DNA of 64,000 nt, from NCBI RefSeq assembly GCF_000001735.4, contig NC_003071.7, positions 13,757,151 through 13,821,150 on the forward strand, in the 5' to 3' direction. This DNA is from Arabidopsis thaliana (Eukaryota > Streptophyta > Magnoliopsida > Brassicales > Brassicaceae). Both the position numbers and the translations under genes were made by a program. Of the stretch, positions 48,673 to 60,500 are shown piece after piece. Positions within the stretch are counted from its first letter, which is position 1. Each line of letters starts with the position of its first letter. The notes beneath the pieces were generated by a model, which worked only from the letters and a program-made list of their open reading frames with translations, searched no databases and was not told the DNA's origin.

Positions 48673-50406
48673 TTAAGCCAAGTACTGTTTCATCCAGGAG
48701 GTGAAGCGAGACCAAGCAAGCTCCACTGCGGCTTCATCTTCATCAGAAAGTCCCATGCTTTTCCTTCTGCTCACTCCTTCTGGACTCCTGTTCAAGAACG
48801 CGTGTCCATTACCTGGATAGATGTGAACTTCATGTGCTACTCCAGACGCTTTCAGCTTCTCTTCGAGATTCTTTGCTGCCTGCAAAGGTTTGTAATAATT
48901 CATGATGGGATCTCATGTCAATTTCAGAAAAGTTGAGATGTAGTGTAGTGTATATACACATACCGTGACATCAGAAAAACCGACAAAATTGTCGAGCTCT
49001 CCAAAATGAGCCTGAATAGGTGCCTTAGCTTGTGCTGGATCTGCGAGCTCTGAGGAAGGGGTTCCATAGAATCCAACAACAGCATCCACCTCAGGAACCA
49101 ATACAGAGCTAGCTATAGCTAATGCACCTCCCATGCACATTCCAGTGACACCAACCTGTCACAACAATTATAATTCATCTGCATTTTCCTCAAGAATTTT
49201 ATGCGAACTGAAAGAACTTTGTTTAAGTTTAGCACCTTTTTTGAGCCATTGGATTTTAGCCAATTAACAGAAGCGCGGATATCTTTGATAGCACCTGGCC
49301 AATCAAGGCCATCCATTAGATGCTGTGCCTCTGCAGTATCCAAACCAACCTTTCCTCGATACAAGCTACAAAATATAATATTGTGAGACGATACTCAATG
49401 AACCATAATTTACAAAACTGAATCTTGCAGTTAAAGAAGCACTCACTCAGGTATAAGGGCTTTGAATCCAGGCTCAAGTTGTGAGATTTTAATAGCATGG
49501 TTCTTGATCTCAAAGTCAACACCCCACCATTCTTGAATCACCACAATCCCAGGCGCATCATCTTTACCGACCACATAGGCATCAAATGTCTAACCAACAG
49601 ACCACAGTGTATAAGTTTTCTTTAGAGTAAAATCAAGATTATAGAAGAATCATACACAAAAAAATAGCTAAATCAAATGCATTTTTCACAATCCTAATAA
49701 TCAAGAAACTCCAATGTTCAAGAGAAACCAGTCTATCCATGGAGAGAGTTACAAGCAAAGCATAACATCGCCGAAAACTCTGACCAAAACAATACCTAAA
49801 CTGTTTATCACTATACTGATCATTTGTGAACTGAAACCTAAACTCACAATCTTCCTTCTTAAATCAACCAGTTCTATAACCAAACCTGATAAGGACTATG
49901 ATTATACGGAGATCTTCAGAAGTAGCTAAGCAATAATAACATCTCTTACTCTCATTCCCAGTTTCTCTACCACAGAACAACACTACACAATCCTGAAGCA
50001 GAAACGCCATTGAAATGATAAATCAAATATAATCCATACATCATACACAACAGATTCCGAGATTTGGGGGATATCAAAAGAAATGATGATTTTCATTCAA
50101 CGGAAAGGATAACCAAAATTTTTTTTTACTTCAAAATCAGGCACTACGGATACAGTCGAAGCTTATGATACACCAAACACAACCATAAAAATGGCACTAA
50201 GTAGAAAAAAAACTCAGGGAGAGACAAAAAAGAGAAGCTCTTACAGTGTCATCTCTTTGGATCTGAATTTTCCTGAAAGCTGAATCCGCCATTGATCGCA
50301 CTGATAAGCGAGAAAACGAAGGAATCGAGGATCTATAGAGCGAAGAAGTTTTTCCGATTGAAGAAGAGAAGAATCTGGATGAGGATGACACTAGTGTACT
50401 TAACAT
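48673..50406 (-). CDS. Dienelactone hydrolase family protein (alpha/beta hydrolase)
   Basis: About 239 residues over several exons, starting MLSTLVSSSSRFFSSSIGKT; the first 40 residues are Ser/Arg-rich and lack acids, fitting a mitochondrial or plastid transit peptide (a second ATG gives MADSAFRKIQIQRDD). Exon 1 ends at 50245. The hydrolase core reads DDAPGIVVIQEWWGVDFEIK, then the nucleophile motif VTGMCMGGALA with Cys, the acid in GELDNFVGFSD and the His in YPGNGHAFLNR, completing the Cys-Asp-His triad of dienelactone hydrolases. It ends SWMKQYLA with TAA at 48673. Bacterial relatives open dienelactones in chlorocatechol breakdown; the plant substrate is unknown to me. It faces away from the CSLB cluster, so the spacer holds two divergent promoters. 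Assigned to At2g32520. Confidence 0.9.
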
Positions 50407-50491
50407 TGTTTTTGTGTCTTGTGAGGAAAGAAATTCTTCAGAGTCAACCCCAAACGACACAAAAACGACGACGTATCTGTGAGTGTGAATC

Positions 50492-50536
50492 TGGGCCCGG
50501 TATATTTTTAAAAATATATGGGCCATTAGGCCCAAA
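50492..50536 (-). promoter_or_regulatory. Site II (GGGCC) cluster upstream of the hydrolase gene
   Basis: TGGGCCCGG at 50492-50500 and the pair ATGGGCCATTAGGCCCAAAT ending at 50536 give four GGCCCA-type half-sites 90-130 bases from the ATG at 50406. These are TCP-binding site II elements in many housekeeping plant genes. Confidence 0.5.
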
Positions 50537-50802
50537 TAATCAAGTCCTTTTTTGTATTTGTATTTGTATTTGCGACGACGATAATACGTAAATAGTAGTT
50601 TGGTAATATCCAAAAAGCCAGCATCGCCTCTGCTACGGCGTTGTCTCTTTTCTCCCAATTATTAGCTTATATCAATATAAGAAATTATTTTTTTTGTGGA
50701 TTTTGTAACCATGACAGGACCAGCTTGATTTTGTTTTTGTAAGATTCGTGGTTTCTCGATTTCATGAAAATGACTCAATGATTTCGTCCTTTCTATAGTA
50801 TT

Positions 50803-50907
50803 TTGGGTTTTAAAGTCAACTAGTTGACTTCAAAACCCAAACTTAACGTCCATATATATACACATACACAGTACTGTATTATGTGTATATATATGGACGT
50901 TAAGTTT
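50803..50907. repeat. Two adjacent perfect or near-perfect palindromes
   Basis: Palindrome 1 spans 50803-50840 with 19-base arms and no loop, one mismatched pair (50812/50831). Palindrome 2 directly abuts it: arms 50839-50866 and 50880-50907 pair perfectly over 28 bases around a 13-base loop. The homologous part of copy 2 (about 56730-56780) has only one short copy of each sequence, so the inverted arms are specific to copy 1. Confidence 0.9.
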
Positions 50908-51151
50908 TTGAAAATAAGAGATATATAGGGCTTACGAAGCCAATATCTAGATAAGTGATATCGGAACAAAAATCAATCACAAAATATCTACCAAGAGATG
51001 TCATATGTGATACGTATTAACTTTATATACATATGATTAGTTCCATGAATTTGAATTTAAAAGGTATAGTGCATGTATCAAAGGGCATATATAGCCACAT
51101 CTCAATTGGGATAAATGAAAGAGTTCATCACGTTTCTTTTCAATTCCCAAA

Positions 51152-51355
51152 ATGGCGATGCGAGGAAATAAAGGCAAGTTATTGATTTCGCTTTCTATAA
51201 TAATTTTAAATTTTTGTTGTATAACAATGATAAAGAAACGTTCTTCAACAACAACAAAAAAATGTTACGTACGTGACTTTAATTTGCGTGACGACTACTC
51301 ATCATTCACCACAAGAGCAAACGGAATAAAAAGACAAACTTTATCGTTATCCTAA
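51152..51355 (+). other. 67-residue open frame with a hydrophobic leader, uncertain
   Basis: ATG 51152 opens MAMRGNKGKLLISLSIIILN, followed by FCCITMIKKRSSTTTKK and a basic tail to TAA at 51353. It has a signal-peptide-like start and ATG context AAAATGGCG. Only the tail (bases from about 51288) has a counterpart in copy 2 (about 56876-56960), where the start region is missing and the frame is not kept. It may be a small peptide gene or chance; nothing known matches. Confidence 0.22.
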
Positions 51356-52081
51356 TTTGAACCAAACCACAAAATAGCCACCACAAATAGACAAAGATAT
51401 ACATACAGCGAGACACATCATGCAAAAATGTATATATGTAGCTTAGTGGATCATTAATAATGTTTAGAGAAACGATCGAATTTAATGAGACTTATTTTCG
51501 TTGAAAAAGTTTTGATAGGGTGTAACTTAATATATAGTATCAGTCTAGTGCTAAACATCTATAAGTTCAAATTCCAATTTCTGTGTATATTTTGGCCTCC
51601 ATTCTACAAATCTATATTTATTTACCACAATGTATAATCTAGACATACAATACGTTTTACAAAAAAATAATATGTAGTACATACACCATTTGTGAAGTCA
51701 TGTATCTATTTGACAAACTAGTCCAATGGAATTTGACTATGACTAATTTATTATTGTCCTTTCTCTTGTGTATCTTTTTTTTTCTTCCTAACTAAACACT
51801 ACTACACATTATGGGTTGATTGGTATCCAATACCGCTGTAGTATGGAGTATATTGCTTTGATAATAATCAATCAAAGGATGCTACTAAAAACGATATTTT
51901 AAGTTTTATGATTTTTTTTTCTTTCGTACCGCTACTTTATATCGTTTTTAAACTATTTTTGTATCTCTTACCGTTTTTTCTACTTGCTAAAAAACTTATA
52001 CGATTTTGTGTGGCCAATCGGTCCTATATTTTATATATACAAGCATTCATAGACGTGACGACGCATTATTTTACTTAACCC

Positions 52082-52089
52082 TATATAAA
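52082..52089 (+). promoter_or_regulatory. TATA box of CSLB3
   Basis: TATATAAA in CCCTATATAAACATATCC lies 51 bases before the ATG at 52133, giving a very short leader. The aligned bases of copy 2 no longer form a TATA box. Confidence 0.7.
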
Positions 52090-52132
52090 CATATCCAAAA
52101 ACCGCAAGAAAGCTCACAAGAAATCTCCTCCC

Positions 52133-55100
52133 ATGGCAGATTCAAGTTCTTCTCTCCCTCCTCTTTGCGAGAAGATCTCATACAAAAACTATTTTCTAAG
52201 AGTTGTGGATCTCACGATTCTAGGCTTTCTCTTTTCTCTTCTCTTGTACCGAATTCTACTTATGAACCAAAACAACTCCGTTTGGGTTGTGGCTTTCCTC
52301 TGTGAATCCTTTTTCTCTTTCATATGGCTTCTTATTACCAGCATAAAATGGAGTCCTGCTTCATATAAATCATATCCTGAAAGACTTGATGAAAGGTATC
52401 AATTTATATTACACTTACAATTATATATACAATCATGCATATTAAAAGCATATGTTCTTTTAATTTTGTATAAAACCTAAGTCCTAGCTAGCTGAAACCT
52501 AACTCTTAAGTTTTTTTTTCCTCACGAAATATCATTCATTTTTTTCTGTTATCTTTCTATTTTAGTGGACTAGCTAGTAAAAATTTGAAAATATAAGACT
52601 CTTAGTAATTAAATAATTTCAGGGTTCATGACCTTCCATCGGTAGATATGTTTGTGACTACTGCGGATCCTGTTCGGGAGCCGCCGATTCTTGTAGCAAA
52701 CACGTTGCTTTCGCTGTTAGCAGTGAATTATCCAGCGAATAAACTTGCTTGTTATGTATCGGATGATGGATGCTCACCTCTCACTTACTTCTCTCTCAAG
52801 GAAGCTTCTAAGTTCGCCAAGATTTGGGTTCCCTTCTGCAAAAAATATAACATTAAAGTTAGAGCTCCTTTTAGATATTTTTTGAACCCTCCAGCCGCAA
52901 CAGAAAGTTCTGAATTCAGTAAAGACTGGGAAATAACCAAGGTAAATTAAAGGGTTTAATTGTTTTTTCGGCGTATGAGTTTAATTTTGCAATTGTGTTT
53001 ACAAATTAAATGATTTCGTTTACTTTCAAGAAGAACACATAATTTATTTTCAATCAAACATTATTTGTAAATTGTAGAAGGTAAAGTAGAAGAAATCGTT
53101 GATGTTTCGAATTTGTGTTCTTTAAAACATTATGACAATGCTGTGATTTATAGAAAGATAAAGAAAAACAAAATCAATTAATTAGCACAATCAGATTTTT
53201 GCGTTTAAAACAATTGGGACGAAGATCAAAATTTGTTCTTAGCTTTTGATATTAATTGTTCCAAATTTTCGTATTAATTATTAGGAATTTTCTTGAAATT
53301 ATGTTTTTGTATCAACATTAAGAGGGAGTACGAGAAATTAAGCAGGAGGGTGGAAGATGCCACTGGAGATTCCCATTGGTTGGATGCAGAAGATGACTTT
53401 GAAGATTTCTCGAATACAAAACCAAATGATCATTCAACTATAGTAAAGGTATTATTACAATTTTCGATAGTAATAACAAATAGTCTCTAACAAAAGAGGG
53501 TAATTATAACAATTAAATGACCTCTTTTACGTGTGTATGTGAAGGTGGTATGGGAGAACAAGGGAGGTGTCGGAGTCGAGAACGAGGTTCCTCATTTTGT
53601 ATACATTTCAAGAGAGAAAAGACCAAATTATCTTCATCATTACAAAGCTGGAGCCATGAACTTTCTGGTTAGTGAATTTCCTCACATCTCTCTTGTATCT
53701 TTCTATTTTATTTCTGAAGTTTTATAAAGAAGGTACAACAGAAATTATGAGCTTAGACATATAGATATAAAATTACGTCTTTTCAAGGAAGGTAAATAGT
53801 AAAGGTGAAAATGACAGCTACTTCTCCTATTGCTAAATATCACTCAATTGATTGCTAGGCCCAACCAAATATGGGACAATTATGTACAAATAAGTCCCAT
53901 GTGATATATGGCTGCAATCATTTTTTCACATTTTGTTGCATGTGACAATCCACATTAATTGTTAAAATGAAAGGTAACCAAAAACTTCCTGCTTATATAT
54001 ACTTTTGGGTGGCTAACTAATACACGGTTAGTTACCAACACCAATGTAACCATGTTTATGTGTAGCTATATTTATGTGATAATTTTGCATGCATGTAAAA
54101 CTAAAGAATCATAGTGGTATTGCCTTTGATATATTATATATAATGTGTCATTAGCCTAAGACATCATATATGACATGCAATAGTGAACAACTATCAACGA
54201 TTGCAGCTTTAATTTTTAATTTTGGGATATAATAATTAAAAATGTAGTAACATAGCGTGAGATGAATTTGAACAGGTAAGAGTGTCAGGGTTGATGACAA
54301 ATGCACCATACATGTTGAACGTAGACTGTGACATGTATGCTAATGAAGCAGATGTGGTGCGCCAAGCAATGTGTATATTTCTACAAAAATCAATGAATTC
54401 AAACCATTGTGCTTTTGTTCAATTCCCTCAAGAGTTCTATGATTCTAACGCCGACGAACTCACCGTCTTACAATCAGTTAAATTTCTCTTACTCTTTATA
54501 TTTTTTGATCAATTTAATGTTATTAATCGTTATGTACGTAATAGGTTGTTTTCTTTATGTTAAATTTAGTATTTGGGACGAGGAATTGCGGGAATCCAAG
54601 GACCTACATATGCAGGTTCAGGATGCTTCCACACTAGAAGAGTTATGTACGGTCTATCAATAGATGATTTAGAAGATGATGGAAGTCTTTCTTCACTTGC
54701 AACAAGTAAGTACTACAGGCGAAAACAAAAATGCATATATCATTAAACCAATATTTTAGTATTGAAAATTCTATTTCTCTTTTTTTTTTTTCAATTTATT
54801 CTAACACTTAAATCTATGTTCTGTTATTCTTCTAACATGCAATGTATAGTACTTTTGTGATTCATCGTTATATAATACGTTCAGTAATTTTATTATTCAA
54901 ATAAATCATTTTAATGGTATTGTTGTTATTTCATTAAGGGAAGTATTTGGCTGAAGAGAATTTAGCTAGAGAATTTGGGAACTCTAACGAGATGGTGACA
55001 TCGGTGGTCGAGGCATTACAAAGAAAACCAAATCCGCAAAATACCCTTGCAAACTCCCTCGAAGCGGCTCAAGAAGTGGGACATTGTCATTTTGAGTACC

Positions 55101-56337
55101 AAACTAGCTGGGGCAAAACTGTAATTAGATTTAAACTATATCACAGTAGACTATTAATCTAAACTCAAATTTTCTTCTTATTCATAGTAATGTCATTTGT
55201 AATGCATAAAATCCTGCAGATTGGTTGGTTATACGAATCAACAGCGGAAGATGCAAACACGAGTATCGGAATCCATTCGAGAGGGTGGACTAGCTCATAT
55301 ATATCTCCGAAACCACCAGCGTTTCTTGGGGCTATGCCACCGGGAGGTCCGGAAGCGATGCTCCAGCAGCGGCGATGGGCCACAGGACTGCTCGAAGTCC
55401 TTTTCAACAAACAAAGTCCGTTGATCGGAATGTTTTGTAGGAAAATAAGATTTCGACAAAGCTTGGCTTATTTATACATTTTCACTTGGGGTCTAAGGTC
55501 AATCCCTGAGCTTATTTATTGTCTCTTGCCTGCTTATTGCCTACTCCACAACGCTGCCTTATTTCCCAAGGTGACTCTCTCTTAGTTCTTTCTGTCTCTT
55601 CAACTTCAACAAATTACCGAAACTCAATTTGGATTATGACATGGTGACTGAACTAGCACAACCACTAAATTCTTAATTTGTATCATTTTCTCATTAGTAT
55701 AGTTTCTATTTATTTCATATAATTGATTAAAAGGGAAATGTCTAATGTTTTATTTTGTTTGTGGCTCTAGGGAGTTTATTTAGGTATAGTCGTCACACTT
55801 GTGGGAATGCATTGTCTTTACTCTCTATGGGAATTTATGAGCCTTGGTTTCTCAGTACAATCGTGGTTTGCCTCCCAATCATTTTGGAGGATAAAAACCA
55901 CTTGCAGTTGGTTATTTAGCATCCCTGATATCATACTCAAGCTACTTGGAATCTCGAAAACTGTTTTCATAGTCACTAAAAAGACTATGCCCAAGACAAT
56001 GTCAGGATCTGGATCCGAAAAATCTCAACGAGAAGTTGATTGTCCAAACCAAGATTCCGGTAAATTTGAATTTGATGGCTCGCTTTATTTCTTGCCTGGC
56101 ACATTTATCCTTTTAGTGAATCTAGCCGCTCTAGCCGGTTGTTCGGTGGGTCTACAACGTCACAGAGGAGGTGGTTCGGGTTTAGCAGAAGCTTGTGGAT
56201 GTATTTTGGTGGTTATATTGTTTCTTCCATTTCTAAAGGGTATGTTTGAGAAGGGAAAATATGGTATCCCATGGTCTACTCTTTCTAAAGCTGCCTTTTT
56301 AGCAGTTTTATTTGTTGTTTTCTCTGTGGGAAACTAG
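52133..56337 (+). CDS. CSLB03: Cellulose synthase-like protein B3
   Basis: Nine exons give about 755 residues (ATG 52133, TAG at 56335). Two N-terminal membrane segments (for example [18 protein letters not shown]) precede a cytosolic GT2 domain and about six C-terminal segments. GT2 landmarks are D in [13 protein letters not shown] in [11 protein letters not shown], the acidic AED in [10 protein letters not shown] (TED in most relatives) and QQRRW in [10 protein letters not shown]. The family is Golgi-located and makes beta-linked cell-wall polysaccharide; the product of CSLB proteins is not established to my knowledge. Exon 5 begins GTAAGAG right after the acceptor CAG. It is a tandem twin of the gene at 57536. 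Assigned to At2g32530. Confidence 0.94.
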
Positions 56338-57535
56338 TATACTGATATGGCTTTAATTTGTAGCTAAAAACTGCTAATATGAAAATAATTATTCTCTAAT
56401 ATACCTCTGGCTAAATTTTAGTTTCTTTGATACAAAATAAATCTAGGACTATAAATTCGTAAATAGTTGATGTACATTCTGAAGTAGTGAGTAGCGTATT
56501 ACTTCCAAAACAACTGCATCGCCTCTTCTACGGCTTTGTCTCGTTCTCACAATTATTAGCTTATATCCATATAAGACACTATTTATTTGACTGATCAAAA
56601 AAAAAATACACTATTTATCTTTGTGGGTTTTAAAACTATGACAGGACCTGATTGATTTTGTTTTTGTAAGATTCGTGGTTTTTCGATTTCATGAAAATGA
56701 CTCAATGATTTCATCCTTTCTACTTTTGGGGTTTGAAGTCAACTGTTTATGTGGACGTTATTTTTTTGAAAATTTAAGAGATAAAATAGGGCATACGAAG
56801 CCAATATCTAGATAAGTGATTTAGGAACAAAAACCAATAACAAAATGAAGAAACATTACTTGACTTCATTTTGTGTGTGACGAGTGGCGACTAGTCATCA
56901 TTCACCACAAAGCGCAAACTTGAATCAGGAGTAAGAAGACATACTTTATCGTTATCCTAATTTGAATCGGACCACACAATAACCCACCACAAATAGACAA
57001 AGATACATATATTATTGACAATCTTTTATTATATAAGATAACGTTCTATATAATTGAATTGTTTTATTAATAACGAAAAAAAAACGACTTCGATATGAGT
57101 AATTAATTCGTTGAAAAAAGTTTCTTCGGGTCTAGTTTTTTTAAACTTCTAATATGATATTAAAAACCAACATGATAGCTTTCACTTGATGGTAACTTAG
57201 GATCAGTATAGTGGTGGTATCTATCTACAAGTTTAATTCCAGTTTACGTGAAGTTCATAAATTTTATTGGTCATATCAATGTGTACAATAAATATACGTT
57301 TTATAAATAAATAATATTTGCATTTTTTATTCATGTATCTAAATAACAAACTAGTCCAATTTCACTTGACTATGACCTCTTTGTTCTTTTTTTTGTTAAT
57401 AGTTTTCACAAAAAAAGCTTACTCAATTTTATATCTTCTCATCACTCCTTTTTATTATAAGTGTATACAAATTATATATATATTTTTTACTTAATTCTTA
57501 GAAACATATCCAAAAACCTCAAGAAATCTCCTTCC
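56338..57535. other. CSLB3 3' end and duplicated promoter of CSLB4
   Basis: After about 100 bases of 3' UTR, the sequence from about 56457 matches 50586-52132 with gaps, so this is the duplicated promoter. It contains no separate gene. An (AT)n-rich stretch at 57473-57485 may serve as a substitute TATA element. Confidence 0.6.
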
Positions 57536-60500
57536 ATGGCGGAATCAAGCTCTCCTCTCCCTCCTCTTTGTGAAAGGATCTCACACAAAAGCTATTTCTT
57601 AAGAGCTGTGGATCTCACTATTCTAGGTCTTCTCCTTTCTCTTCTATTGTACCGTATCCTACATGTGAACCAAAAGGACACCGTTTGGATCGTGGCTTTC
57701 CTCTGTGAAACTTGTTTCACCTTCGTATGGTTGCTTATTACCAACATAAAATGGAGTCCTGCTGATTATAAAACATATCCTGAAAGACTTGATGAAAGGT
57801 ACCATTTTCCTATATATACACAAAAAGCAATATTCTTATCAAACTTGTATCAAGTCCTAATATATCATTTCATTTTAGTTGAGTAGAAAACATTCGAAAC
57901 TAAAAATTTGAAATGACATAGCAACTTTTCATTTCAGGGTTCATGAACTTCCACCGGTAGATATGTTCGTGACCACAGCTGATCCAGTAAGGGAGCCACC
58001 GCTTATCGTTGTAAACACAGTGCTTTCACTGTTAGCTGTGAATTATCCGGCGAACAAACTAGCTTGTTATGTGTCGGACGATGGATGTTCACCTCTCACT
58101 TACTTCTCTCTCAAGGAAGCTTCTAAGTTTGCCAAGATTTGGGTTCCTTTCTGCAAGAAATACAACGTTAGAGTTAGAGCTCCTTTTATGTACTTCAGAA
58201 ACTCTCCGGAAGCAGCAGAAGGTTCTGAATTCAGTAAAGACTGGGAAATGACTAAGGTAAAGGGTTTGTTTGTCTTTTACAAATTCTTCAAACAATGTTT
58301 ATCTATAATTTTTTTGAAAATTGTTGTGATTGATAAAAATATAAACAAGTTCTTCAGCCAATTAACACAATGACATTTGAATTTTAAAAAAACTGAAAAA
58401 AATCAAGATTCATTCATTTCTTTTCGTAATAATTATTGGGAATTTTCTTGAAATTGTGTTTTTGTATTAATATAAAGAGGGAGTACGAGAAGTTAAGCCA
58501 GAAAGTAGAAGATGCCACTGGAAGTTCCCACTGGTTGGATGCAGAAGATGACTTTGAAGCTTTCTTAAACACAAAATCAAATGATCATTCAACTATAGTT
58601 AAGGTAATTCTACAATTTTCCAGAGTAAAATCAAATAATCACCACAAAACAAAAGAGTTAATTATAACAATTTCATTGAAATCTTGTTTTATGTGTTTAT
58701 GTGAAGGTGGTATGGGAAAACAAGGGAGGTGTGGGAGACGAAAAAGAGGTCCCTCATGTTGTTTACATTTCAAGAGAGAAAAGACCAAATCACTTTCATC
58801 ATTACAAAGCTGGAGCCATGAACTTTCTGGTTAGTAAATTTTCTCACACATCTGTCTTTTTTTTTTTTTTTTAAGTTTCAAGTAAAGTACATAAGAATTA
58901 TGAGCTTGGACATATAGAGGTGCATAATGTCATAATGCATGTATACGTCTTTTCAAGGAAGGCAAAACCAGTGCAACAACACTCATGGTGCCTTTGAAAT
59001 TGATATTTAATAATGAGCCACCATAGACTAATTTAGCCTAAGGCATCATATATGGTAAAGCCATATTGAACAACTATATATCAATGATTGTATATCTTAG
59101 TTTATGTGGTTTGTTATAGTAATTTAGAACATGATGACGGAGCCTGAGATGAATTTGAACAGGTAAGAGTGTCAGGGTTGATGACAAATGCACCATACAT
59201 GTTGAACGTAGACTGCGACATGTATGTCAATGAAGCAGATGTGGTGCGACAAGCAATGTGTATATTTCTGCAAAAATCAATGGATTCAAACCATTGTGCT
59301 TTTGTTCAATACCCTCAAGATTTCTATGATTCTAATGTCGGTGAACTCACCGTCTTACAATTAGTAAGATTTATCTCTTTACTTTTTCTTTGGTTTATTT
59401 CTAATGTTAATATAATAAATTTCAGTCAGCTCGATGATTTATATTTGTTATACCAATCCGTACTTAATCTTAGTTCCTTTTATTTATTAAAAAATTAACT
59501 AGTACTTGGGACGAGGAATTGCGGGAATCCAAGGACCTCAGTATGCGGGTTCAGGATGCTTCCATACTAGAAGAGTTATGTACGGTCTTTCTCTAGACGA
59601 TTTAGGAGACGATGGAAGTCTTTCTTCAATTGCTACAAGTAAGTACAACCAACAAAGACATAAAAAAACCAATCTTTTAGCATGCAAAATTCTGATGTTT
59701 TCATTAATTATACTAACATTTTTGTTATTCCATCGTTCTACTATTCACATGTCAAATCATTCACGGTTCTCGTTGTAATTTCATTAAGGGAAGTATTTAG
59801 CTGAGGAGAGTCTAACGAGAGAATTTGGGAATTCTAAGGAGATGGTGAAATCGGTGGTCGATGCGTTACAAAGAAAACCATTTCCCCAAAAAAACCTTAA
59901 GGACTCTCTAGAAACGGCTCAAGAAATGGGACATTGTCACTACGAGTACCAAACCAGCTGGGGAAAAAACGTAATTCTCTTCTCAAATGAATCACTATAG
60001 TATTTTAGACAATATTAATGTGTTTTCTTATATATAAATCATGTAGATCGGTTGGTTATACGATTCAACAACGGAAGATGTGAACACGAGTATCGGAATT
60101 CATTCGAGAGGGTGGACTAGCTCATATATTTTTCCGGATCCACCGGCGTTTCTTGGGTGTATGCCACAAGGAGGACCGGAGGTAATGGTTCAGCAGCGAC
60201 GATGGGCCACGGGACTGCTCGAAATCCTTTTCAACAAACAAAGTCCGTTGATCGGAATGTTTTGTCGGAAAATAAGATTTCGACAAAGCTTGGCTTATTT
60301 ATACGTTTTCAGTTGGGGTCTAAGATCAATCCCTGAGCTCTTTTACTGTCTCCTGCCTGCTTATTGCCTACTCCACAACTCTGCTTTATTTCCCAAGGTG
60401 ACCCTCTTTCTCCTTTGTTATGATACTAAGACAACAAAACAAGAACCACTAGATTACATGTCTCTCGGTCTCTCTTTAACTATATCATAAGCCTTATTAA

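Larger units (their letters stand above)
50586..56455. repeat. Tandem duplication, copy 1 (CSLB3 unit)
   Basis: Starts close to CGTAAATAGT at 50586, just outside the hydrolase promoter, and continues with CATCGCCTCTGCTACGGCG, ATTATTAGCTTATATCAATA and GTAAGATTCGTGGTTTCTCG, each with a near-identical partner about 5.89 kb further on. It covers the promoter, all exons and introns of CSLB3 and ends where copy 2 begins. Confidence 0.85.

Noticed and set aside
51528..51590. tRNA-derived SINE-like stretch with GTTCAAATTCC (B-box-like)
   Set aside because: The A box is weak and no cloverleaf can be drawn. A related but diverged sequence sits in copy 2 (about 57185-57250), so it is simply part of the duplicated promoter, possibly an old SINE.
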